A stretch of DNA of 11,331 nt from Candidatus Microgenomates bacterium (lineage in GTDB: Bacteria; Patescibacteriota; Dojkabacteria; SC72). The DNA is taken from NCBI GenBank assembly GCA_012797935.1, contig JAAZOC010000054.1, forward strand, positions 1-11,331, written 5' to 3'. The translations under genes and the position numbers were made by a program. Below are positions 6,102-11,331 of the stretch, one piece after another (position 1 is the stretch's first letter; each line of letters opens with the position of its first letter). The notes below the pieces were generated by a model. That model ran no database searches. It was not told where the DNA came from and worked only from the letters and a program-made list of their open reading frames with translations.

Positions 6102-6103
6102 GT
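6092..6103. promoter_or_regulatory. Perfect 12-bp palindrome ACTTGTACAAGT, candidate LexA operator
   Basis: The palindrome covers the predicted -35 box of lexA in the 136-nt divergent region. LexA dimers bind inverted repeats and usually repress their own gene, so this is the best operator candidate. The sequence differs from the Gram-positive and E. coli LexA boxes, as is common between phyla. Confidence 0.5.
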
Positions 6104-6120
6104 ACTCATAGTGATACATC

Positions 6121-6149
6121 TTGCAGATTGTGGAACATCATATTATACT
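6121..6149 (+). promoter_or_regulatory. Predicted promoter for the DUF4870-like gene
   Basis: TTGCAG at 6121-6126 and TATACT at 6144-6149 have the ideal 17-bp spacer. The start would be near 6156, giving a short AT-rich 5' leader of about 23 nt without a Shine-Dalgarno. Confidence 0.5.
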
Positions 6150-6178
6150 TTCAGTATATAAATTTATATTAAATTAGT

Positions 6179-6514
6179 ATGGCAGAAGAGAAGAAAGCCA
6201 AAAAAGTATTTACTTTAGATGAGATAAAGTTCAACGAGGCAAACAAAGTAATGGCAGTTGTATCATGTATCCCTATTGTTGGTTTGATACTTATGTTTGT
6301 AGAAAAAGATGATATGTTTGTTAAATACCATGGTGCACAGTTTACATTAGTAGGTGTGCTTCAATTCTTTAGCTGGGTTCCAGTTATTGGTTGGTTAATG
6401 GCTCCATTGACAGTTGTATTGATAATTGTTGGTATGCTAAAGACATACAAGGGAGAAAGATTTGATATTCCTGTTCTTTCTGGATTGGGATTAAAGCTTA
6501 TGGAAGCAATCTAG
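6179..6514 (+). CDS. Small DUF4870/Tic20-like membrane protein
   Basis: This is a 111-residue membrane protein. A charged N terminus (MAEEKKAKKVFTLDEIKF) is followed by a hydrophobic segment at 24-41 (VMAVVSCIPIVGLILMF), the motif EKDDMFVKYHGAQ at 42-54, and one or two more membrane segments between 55 and 87. The pattern of a first helix ending in E-K, then F-V-K/R-Y/F-H-x-A/G-Q, is what I associate with the DUF4870 and Tic20-related families, whose function is not established. No Shine-Dalgarno is seen. It is a single-gene unit between its own promoter and the terminator at 6530-6561. Confidence 0.75.
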   Translation: MAEEKKAKKVFTLDEIKFNEANKVMAVVSCIPIVGLILMFVEKDDMFVKYHGAQFTLVGVLQFFSWVPVIGWLMAPLTVVLIIVGMLKTYKGERFDIPVLSGLGLKLMEAI

Positions 6515-6529
6515 TTATTAGTAAGATTT

Positions 6530-6561
6530 AAAAAAGGGGAGCTAAATACTCCCCTTTTTTT
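6530..6561 (+). terminator. Rho-independent terminator
   Basis: AAAAAAGGGGAG (6530-6541) and CTCCCCTTTTTT (6549-6560) form a 12-bp stem with a 7-nt loop and run into a T tract. It ends the DUF4870-like gene 16 nt after its stop. The flanking A and T tracts mean it could also stop minus-strand transcripts arriving from the SPFH gene. Confidence 0.92.
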
Positions 6562-6569
6562 ATTTATTA

Positions 6570-6578
6570 TGATAGAAT
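6570..6578 (+). promoter_or_regulatory. Extended -10 promoter for tRNA-Pro
   Basis: TGATAGAAT fits the extended -10 form TGnTAnAAT and sits 15 nt upstream of the mature tRNA 5' end, directly after the preceding terminator. No clear -35 is seen. Confidence 0.45.
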
Positions 6579-6593
6579 CATTTTGTCATTTAG

Positions 6594-6667
6594 CGGGGAG
6601 TAGTTCAGTTGGCTAGAACGCTGCGTTTGGGACGCAGAGGCCGCAGGTTCAAGTCCTGTCTCCCCGA
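6594..6667 (+). tRNA. tRNA-Pro (anticodon UGG)
   Basis: A full cloverleaf can be drawn. The acceptor stem is CGGGGAG/CTCCCCG (6594-6600 with 6660-6666), with A6667 as discriminator. The D stem is GTTC/GAAC, the anticodon stem is CTGCG/CGCAG with loop TTTGGGA, giving anticodon TGG at 6628-6630. The variable loop is 5 nt, and the T stem is GCAGG/CCTGT with loop TTCAAGT. The C1-G72 pair is typical of bacterial tRNA-Pro. The 3' CCA is not encoded and must be added by nucleotidyltransferase. It ends 6 nt before the stop codon of the convergent SPFH gene. Confidence 0.96.
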
Positions 6668-6673
6668 TTTTCT

Positions 6674-7573
6674 TTACGATTTCACCTTGTTTGCTACAAT
6701 CATTGCATCTCTCAATTGAGCTGAAAGGTCTGTCATTCCACCAGGACTATGAGGAATTAATATTGTATTTGTCTTGGAATTCTCACCAATATCTTTAATG
6801 GTATCAAAGTACTGGGTTAGAAGAACTAAATTCATAACATCCTGAGCTGAGGTACCATCAACACTCTCTTTGAAAGTCTCTACAGACTCTCTAAGGCCCT
6901 CAATGATTGCCTTCCTCTGATCAGCCACACCTTTACCCTGCAATGCTTTAGATTCTGCTTCAGCTTCTGCAGCTTTAACTTTCAATATCTTCTCTGCCTC
7001 TCCCTTTTCATTTGCAGCAACTCTCATTCTCTGAGCAGCATTTATCTCATTCATTGCTTCTTTGACCTTAGAATCTGGTTCAATATCAGTTACAAGTGTA
7101 TTTACAATATTAAAACCGAAGTTAACCATGGTTTCATTTAATTCATCTTTCACAGCTATTGCTATTTCGTCTTTCTTTTCAAAAAGCTCATCAACTGTAA
7201 TCTTTGGAACTCTTGCTCTAACAACATCAAACACATATGAGTTAATCTGAACCATAGGGTTGTTTAGTTTGTAAAATGCATCATAGACTTTATCTGGTAA
7301 TACCTCATATTGGACAGATACTAGTACATTAACAAACACATCATCTTTTGTTTTTGTTTCAGCTTTTACATCCAATTGTTGAATTCTTAAAGAGACTCTA
7401 CCTGCAACTTTGTCAAACAAAGGTATTTTAAAATTCAATCCAGAGGAGCATGCTCTTACAAATTTCCCAAATCGTTCTACAACAGCAATTTCCTGTTGCT
7501 CAACAGTAAACAATGTACCAAAAACGAGGATCAAGGAGATAATTATTAAAACAGACCAAAGAAATACATCCAT
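6674..7573 (-). CDS. SPFH/band-7 (stomatin/prohibitin-like) membrane protein
   Basis: SPFH proteins form ring-like oligomers at the membrane that organise microdomains or control proteases. The 299-residue protein has one N-terminal membrane segment (4-22), then the band-7 domain (about 23-180) beginning EQQEIAVVERFGKFVRACSSG and continuing FKIPLFDKV. It is followed by an alanine- and glutamate-rich coiled coil at about 175-215 (EKGEAEKILKVKAAEAEAES) and a C-terminal region at 240-299. The layout and the AAQRMRVAANEKGEAEK signature fit the stomatin/HIR-type subgroup. No NfeD partner, which often accompanies such genes, is in the window. It has its own promoter, with the -35 inside the upstream micro-ORF. 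Which subgroup it belongs to is not settled by sequence reading alone. Confidence 0.92.
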   Translation of the reverse strand: MDVFLWSVLIIISLILVFGTLFTVEQQEIAVVERFGKFVRACSSGLNFKIPLFDKVAGRVSLRIQQLDVKAETKTKDDVFVNVLVSVQYEVLPDKVYDAFYKLNNPMVQINSYVFDVVRARVPKITVDELFEKKDEIAIAVKDELNETMVNFGFNIVNTLVTDIEPDSKVKEAMNEINAAQRMRVAANEKGEAEKILKVKAAEAEAESKALQGKGVADQRKAIIEGLRESVETFKESVDGTSAQDVMNLVLLTQYFDTIKDIGENSKTNTILIPHSPGGMTDLSAQLRDAMIVANKVKS

Positions 7574-7604
7574 AATGGGTAATATATTAAGTTATATATA
7601 CCCT

Positions 7605-7634
7605 ATTATACCAACAATCTACTCTCTACAACAA
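7605..7634 (-). promoter_or_regulatory. Promoter of the SPFH gene
   Basis: On the minus strand a perfect extended -10, TGGTATAAT (7613-7605), is preceded by TTGTTG (7634-7629) with an 18-bp spacer. Transcription would start near 7598, about 25 nt before the ATG at 7573. The -35 box overlaps the end of the 25-codon micro-ORF. Confidence 0.65.
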
Positions 7635-7696
7635 TCAACAGCTTCTTTTACGATTTTACCTAAGCGTTTCCAGAAATTTTTCTTTTTCTTTGCCAT
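7619..7696 (-). CDS. 25-residue cationic amphipathic micro-ORF
   Basis: An ATG at 7696 opens a 25-codon frame ending in TAG at 7619-7621, starting 12 nt after the stop of the gene upstream on the same strand. The peptide starts MAKKKKNFWKRLGKIV and ends KEAVDCCRE. Residues F8, W9, L12, I15, V16, A19, V20 and C23 follow a 1-4-5-8 spacing, so a helix would have one clean hydrophobic face and a lysine/arginine face. Two adjacent cysteines (C22 and C23) lie near the end. No Shine-Dalgarno is visible, but most genes here lack one. It may be a membrane-binding peptide, a toxin-like or antimicrobial peptide, or a small adaptor. It could also be a chance ORF: 25 codons carry little statistical weight. 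I do not recognise it. Confidence 0.5.
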   Translation of the reverse strand: MAKKKKNFWKRLGKIVKEAVDCCRE

Positions 7697-7708
7697 TTAT
7701 TTATCAGC

Positions 7709-8134
7709 TTAAATTATATTCATGTTTAAAGCCCAGAACAAGGAATACAATCCATATGCCTTTTCAAACATTTCATAAGCTTCTTTTTTATTTCCCTTCT
7801 TCAATTCTTTTGTACCGTACTCCATTATTCTGTAGCTTGCTCCAAGAAGGTGTTTGGAAATACACCATACCTCTCCACCATATTTAGGGATTATTCTTTT
7901 AAGAAGATCTACTCTCATTTTTCTAATTTCATCAAGTATCTCGTAGAAACTGTTGTCTTCCGTCTTCGCTCCACTAAAGAAGAGATGCTCTTCAATAGAG
8001 ATCAAATTCATTATTGCAATGCTTAAATCCTCATCAGCAGAAAGATCAAGATGGTTGTCTTTTTTCAAAGAATCATACTTTTCTACAAGATCTTCAACTT
8101 TCTTCATATCAATATCTTTTTTAGAATTTTTCAT
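7709..8134 (-). CDS. Conserved-looking all-helical hypothetical protein
   Basis: This is a 141-residue soluble protein predicted to be almost all alpha-helix. A charged N terminus (MKNSKKDIDMKKVEDLVEKY) is followed by DLSIAIMNLISIEEHLFFSG at 36-55, DEIRKMRVDLLKRIIPK at 68-84, and WCISKHLLGASYRIMEYGTK at 90-109, then AYEMFEKAYGLYSLFWALN near the end. The E48/E49/H50 and C91/H95 residues might bind a metal, though this is only a possibility. I associate this sequence pattern with uncharacterised proteins of Candidate Phyla Radiation bacteria, from memory and without a search. The ATG at 8134 is taken rather than a TTG one codon upstream. It follows the thioredoxin-fold membrane gene by 14 nt and precedes the micro-ORF by 12 nt, so the three are probably co-transcribed. 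Confidence 0.75.
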   Translation of the reverse strand: MKNSKKDIDMKKVEDLVEKYDSLKKDNHLDLSADEDLSIAIMNLISIEEHLFFSGAKTEDNSFYEILDEIRKMRVDLLKRIIPKYGGEVWCISKHLLGASYRIMEYGTKELKKGNKKEAYEMFEKAYGLYSLFWALNMNII

Positions 8135-8148
8135 CAAATCTTAATTAT

Positions 8149-9129
8149 CTAGATTATGTACAGTATTATATAAAAAATCAGAGAACCTATCCATAGAGAA
8201 GCTACAGGAAAAACAACTTTCTGATATGGGAATAGTGCTTTCCCATTTTTCTCTTTAAGAAACATATATAACTTACCACTAGTGTAGAACAATATTGACC
8301 CAACAATACTTCCCAATATCACTTTGTCTATCCCCCATATTTTGTTCAACTCATTACCCGTCATATTTAAGAAATGCAGCGGGATAAATGTTAAACCATA
8401 AAACAATACAATTGAGACGATCTCTGATATATACCATTTTGATTTAAATTTGTTAGATATTTTCTCTGCAGTCATTAAAGAAAAAGACATTAAAATTCCA
8501 CCTATCCATACACTTGTAATCAAATCATCTATTCCAAAGTATCTTGAGAAGCCAAGACCAGCACCTACAGCTACAGTGCATAAGGGACAAATTGCATATG
8601 CATTTGTTACAGAAAATATTGACATCAAAAAGAAAGCTATCGCAACAGTTGAGACTTTTTTAACCACTTCTTTTTTTGATGTACTAAGTCCATAGCCTAC
8701 AAGAAGAAGAAGAAATGCAGGTACTCCAATTAGAAGAATCTCTGTACTTCCTTTCCCTTTGTTTAAATCCTGATCACTTATTAATTGCTCTCCATTAATT
8801 CTCCTTTCAATAGACTCTACAGAATCAGGATATCCAACAAAACATTTTTCATCAATAACTACCATTGGTATCGATGCTGTCTGTAAATTACACTTTCTAA
8901 CCTCATTTAGAAATCTTTCTCTGTTCGAATCCGATTCTGATATCTTCACATATTCAATATTTATCTTCTCCTCTAATCTCTTTTCTACTATTTCAGTTTT
9001 TGATTTTTCACAATACTGACAACCTTCATCCCAGTAGAAAGTAACATTTCCTTCCTTTGCTAAAACAATGTTTGGGAAAAAAACTAAGAATAAAACAAAT
9101 ATTGTTTTGAAATAATTATGTATTTTCAA
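8149..9129 (-). CDS. Thioredoxin-fold domain fused to a polytopic membrane domain (CQYC and CPLC motifs)
   Basis: The 326-residue protein appears to combine an extracytoplasmic thiol-disulfide domain with a membrane domain. It has a signal peptide or anchor at 5-24 and a thioredoxin/glutaredoxin-like domain at about 27-115, with active-site CQYC (C37, C40) and a cis-proline-like ASIPMVV at 86-92, plus C80 and C96. About six hydrophobic segments follow, near 130-148, 158-180, 200-222, 234-253, 266-288 and 304-326. A second motif, ICPLCTVAVGAGLGFSR, at C181/C184 sits at the end of the second membrane segment. Two C-x-x-C pairs, one in a soluble domain and one at the membrane, suggest electron relay across the membrane in the manner of DsbD or VKOR-type systems, but I see no clear homology to either. 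The start is TTG at 9129: no ATG is available and the frame closes upstream with TAA. Confidence 0.75.
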   Translation of the reverse strand: MKIHNYFKTIFVLFLVFFPNIVLAKEGNVTFYWDEGCQYCEKSKTEIVEKRLEEKINIEYVKISESDSNRERFLNEVRKCNLQTASIPMVVIDEKCFVGYPDSVESIERRINGEQLISDQDLNKGKGSTEILLIGVPAFLLLLVGYGLSTSKKEVVKKVSTVAIAFFLMSIFSVTNAYAICPLCTVAVGAGLGFSRYFGIDDLITSVWIGGILMSFSLMTAEKISNKFKSKWYISEIVSIVLFYGLTFIPLHFLNMTGNELNKIWGIDKVILGSIVGSILFYTSGKLYMFLKEKNGKALFPYQKVVFPVASLWIGSLIFYIILYII

Positions 9130-9164
9130 TGTAAAAATAGCATCAAATTATTTAGTAATTAACT

Positions 9165-9173
9165 ATTTTACCA
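9165..9173 (-). promoter_or_regulatory. Extended -10 promoter for the minus-strand redox group
   Basis: TGGTAAAAT on the minus strand (9173-9165) fits the extended -10 pattern and would start transcription near 9158, about 29 nt before the TTG start at 9129. Confidence 0.5.
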
Positions 9174-9189
9174 TAATCTTGCACTGTGA

Positions 9190-9217
9190 TTGTAAACATA
9201 ATAGAATTGGGTATTAA
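9190..9217 (+). promoter_or_regulatory. Possible lemA promoter
   Basis: TTGTAA at 9190-9195 and TATTAA at 9212-9217 with a 16-bp spacer are the best pair found. The -10 is only 4 of 6. The start would be near 9224, leaving a very short leader before the ATG at 9236. Confidence 0.3.
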
Positions 9218-9235
9218 TATGAGTAGCAAAGAAAT

Positions 9236-9781
9236 ATGGAATATGCAATTTTAGGTGTTGTGGCAGTTTTAGCAGTTTTTGTAATTTCTGTTTACAACAA
9301 GATTGTTAAACAAAAGATGGTTGTAGAAGAAGCAACTGGTGATATTGAGACATTCCTCAAACAAAGATACGACATGATCCCAAATTTGGTCGAGATAGTT
9401 AAAGGCTATGCAAAGCATGAGAAAGAAACTTTCACCCAGATAACAGAGATGAGGGCAAAGGCAATGTCATCTGGTTCTTTAGAAGAAAAAATGGATGTTG
9501 AGAATCAAATATCACAAGCACTTTCAAAGATAATTGCAGTTGCAGAGAACTATCCTGAGTTAAAAGCAAATACAAATTTTCAAGATTTACAGAACAGTTT
9601 GAAAGAATTAGAGGATAATATTCAAAAATCAAGAAGGTTCTACAATGGTGCTGTTAGAGATTTCAATACAATGATAGTTGTCTTCCCACAAAATCTTTTA
9701 GCAGGAATATTTGGATTTAAGAAAGAACCATTCTTTGAGGCTTCTGAGGACGAGAAAAAGAACGTAGAGATTAAATTCTAA
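9236..9781 (+). CDS. lemA: LemA family protein
   Basis: LemA proteins are membrane-anchored helical-bundle proteins of uncertain role. The 181-residue protein has one N-terminal membrane segment at 4-21 with a very short outer part, then a long helical region. Family hallmarks are YNKIVKQKMVVEEATGDIE, QRYDMIPNLVEIVKGYAKHE, AVAENYPELKANTNFQDLQ and RRFYNGAVRDFNTMIVVFPQ, followed by a phenylalanine-rich end (FGFKKEPFFEA). All are present in order and the length is normal. The next gene starts 7 nt after its stop and encodes a DUF2207 protein, a pairing seen in many bacteria, so the two probably work together at the envelope. Confidence 0.96.
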   Translation: MEYAILGVVAVLAVFVISVYNKIVKQKMVVEEATGDIETFLKQRYDMIPNLVEIVKGYAKHEKETFTQITEMRAKAMSSGSLEEKMDVENQISQALSKIIAVAENYPELKANTNFQDLQNSLKELEDNIQKSRRFYNGAVRDFNTMIVVFPQNLLAGIFGFKKEPFFEASEDEKKNVEIKF

Positions 9782-9788
9782 TAGAGAG

Positions 9789-11331
9789 ATGAAAAAACTT
9801 ATTTTAGTATTAATTCTTTCTTTACTCTGCTTGCAACAGCTTGTATCTAATGCATATGCTAGCAACTCTTTTTCATCAAGTGAGCAGATTTCACTTTTTA
9901 AAAGTACAATAGAGTTAGAACAAAATACTGATATAAATATTAAAGAAGAAATTTCATACTATTTTCCTTCTTCCGACAAGCATGGGATCATAAGAGAAAT
10001 TCCTACAGATTACAAAATACAAGCAGGTTTTAAGAGACCTACCACAATTAAGTTGAATTCCTTGTATTACTACGACAAAAATTATCCAGAAGAAAGATAT
10101 GATAGTTACGAAAGAAGTAGTGATAATGGATATACTATTTTCAAAATTGGTGATGCTGAAACGACAATAACTGGAGAGTATGTTTTTGTAATAGACTATA
10201 CGCTTCAAAATATGATCAACTACTTTGATGATCATGATGAATTGTATATAAATGTAACTGGTAATGGCTGGAATGTTCCAATTAACCAAGCATATGCAGA
10301 GATTAAATTACCAGGGGATATTACTGAGAAAGTTTGTTATACAGGTATTGGTGGTAGTACAGATACTAATTGTACATTCTTAGATATAGATAGTAGAAAT
10401 ACAAAGATTTCTGCAAATAGTTCATTAGGTGTATATGAGGGTCTAACAGTAGCTCTCAAGATGCCGAAAGGAACTTTAGAGGATACTACGACAAAACAGA
10501 GAATCCAGATGATACTTGCAAATTTGGGTATTCTTCTTCCAGTTCCAGTGTTTTTCTTTGTAAATAGTATCGTACAAAAGAAGAAGAACAAGAAATTAAC
10601 AATTATTCCACACTATGATACTCCAAAAGGTATCTACCCACTTTTAGCTGGTCATATATTCAATGGTTCATTAAACAACAAGCATATAACAGCTGAAATA
10701 ATAAAATTAGCAATAGATGGATATATCAAAATTCGAAGAGACGATGAGAACAAATACAGTATCGTAAGAGTTGATACAAAAAAAGAACAAAATGAGACTG
10801 TTAAAGAGTTACTTGACGGGCTACTAGGTGAGAAAGATGAGATAGAGATGAAAAAGCTTAGCTCGAATTTTTACAAAACAGTAATGAAATTAAGAGCTTC
10901 AACAGAAAAACAGGTATATGAAGATGGATACTTTGAGAAATCGAAAAGTAATCTCAAAACACTATTCATAGTCATTGGTACTATTGGGATCTTCCTTTCA
11001 GTTGCAGTTTTAGGACCAGTGCTTTCTACAATAGCAGCAACCGGATGGACTGTCGGAGTATTGATTTCATTCTTGTTAGTAATAATCTGGGGGACAATGA
11101 TAGAGACAAGAAGTGAGCTTGGCAACGAAATTCTCTACGATTTAAAGGGTTTGAAAATGTATATTAACACAGCCGAGAAGTACAGAATTGAATTCCATAA
11201 CGATCCAAAGAAATATATCGGTGTGTTTGAGAAACTACTTCCATTTGCAATCATATTTGGTTTAGAGAAGAAATGGGCAAAAGAATTTGAAGACATATAT
11301 GATGTACAACCTGATTGGTACGATGGAAATA
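9789..11331 (+). CDS. DUF2207 membrane protein, partial (3' end outside window)
   Basis: An uninterrupted frame of 514 codons starts at ATG 9789 and is still open at the right edge. It has a signal peptide (1-24, MKKLILVLILSLLCLQQLVS with a likely cut after NAYA), then the extracytoplasmic DUF2207 domain at about 35-228, containing YYFPSSDKHGIIREIP and GNGWNVPINQAYAEIKLPG. A membrane segment lies at 240-262. The cytoplasmic part at 263-388 has PHYDTPKGIYPLLAGHIF and ITAEIIKLAIDGYIKIRRD. Two more membrane segments lie at 389-411 and 418-437, followed by a LYDLKGLKMYINTAEKYRIEF block, all in family order. The usual glycine/serine-rich tail would lie beyond the window. A GAGAG sequence just before the ATG is too close to be a good Shine-Dalgarno. 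Translation is probably coupled to lemA. Confidence 0.93.
   Translation, partial: MKKLILVLILSLLCLQQLVSNAYASNSFSSSEQISLFKSTIELEQNTDINIKEEISYYFPSSDKHGIIREIPTDYKIQAGFKRPTTIKLNSLYYYDKNYPEERYDSYERSSDNGYTIFKIGDAETTITGEYVFVIDYTLQNMINYFDDHDELYINVTGNGWNVPINQAYAEIKLPGDITEKVCYTGIGGSTDTNCTFLDIDSRNTKISANSSLGVYEGLTVALKMPKGTLEDTTTKQRIQMILANLGILLPVPVFFFVNSIVQKKKNKKLTIIPHYDTPKGIYPLLAGHIFNGSLNNKHITAEIIKLAIDGYIKIRRDDENKYSIVRVDTKKEQNETVKELLDGLLGEKDEIEMKKLSSNFYKTVMKLRASTEKQVYEDGYFEKSKSNLKTLFIVIGTIGIFLSVAVLGPVLSTIAATGWTVGVLISFLLVIIWGTMIETRSELGNEILYDLKGLKMYINTAEKYRIEFHNDPKKYIGVFEKLLPFAIIFGLEKKWAKEFEDIYDVQPDWYDGN

Noticed and set aside
6594..6667. tRNA-Pro as an integration (att) site.
   Set aside because: No integrase gene or repeat of the tRNA 3' end was found in the window.
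7690..7887. + strand frame opposite the helical protein and micro-ORF region.
   Set aside because: It has no recognisable motif and runs antisense to a better supported gene.

Overview
The window is about 11.3 kb of AT-rich bacterial DNA with short intergenic gaps, small genes and almost no Shine-Dalgarno sequences. These traits, together with an SPFH/LemA/DUF2207 set and a helical protein of a type I associate with Candidate Phyla Radiation genomes, suggest a Patescibacteria/CPR member. Dojkabacteria (WS6) is a low-confidence guess. No insertion sequence, CRISPR array or phage gene is visible.

Left edge (1-830): the 3' end of an unrecognised gene, a structured leader of about 165 nt, a small exported protein at 376-765 with the only good Shine-Dalgarno in the window, and a strong hairpin terminator at 772-823.

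Redox and deoxynucleotide block (872-5399, + strand): a thioredoxin reductase-like flavoprotein with a degenerate NADPH-phosphate motif, then nrdR, nrdD, a separate 46-residue glycyl-radical peptide, and the radical SAM activase nrdG. The main point of the window is that class III ribonucleotide reductase is split. The 687-residue NrdD stops just after its zinc motif, and the glycyl-radical loop (RVVGYIRP) lies 26 nt further on, in another frame, as its own small gene whose last 7 nt overlap the nrdG start. NrdR-box-like palindromes sit at 1814-1829 and 1988-2003. The second lies at the predicted nrdR transcription start, so autoregulation of the operon is likely.

Middle (5392-6667): lexA on the minus strand, convergent with nrdG by 8 nt, with a perfect 12-bp palindrome covering its -35 box. 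A DUF4870-like small membrane protein runs divergently and ends at a textbook terminator, followed by tRNA-Pro(UGG).

Right part: a minus-strand group encodes a thioredoxin-fold/membrane fusion with CQYC and CPLC motifs, a conserved-looking helical protein, a 25-residue cationic amphipathic micro-ORF not previously listed, and an SPFH/band-7 protein with its own promoter. Divergently on the + strand are lemA and a DUF2207 membrane protein that runs off the right edge.

As a whole the window encodes anaerobic dNTP synthesis with dedicated regulation, an SOS-type regulator, and an envelope/redox module (SPFH, LemA, DUF2207, thiol-disulfide membrane protein).
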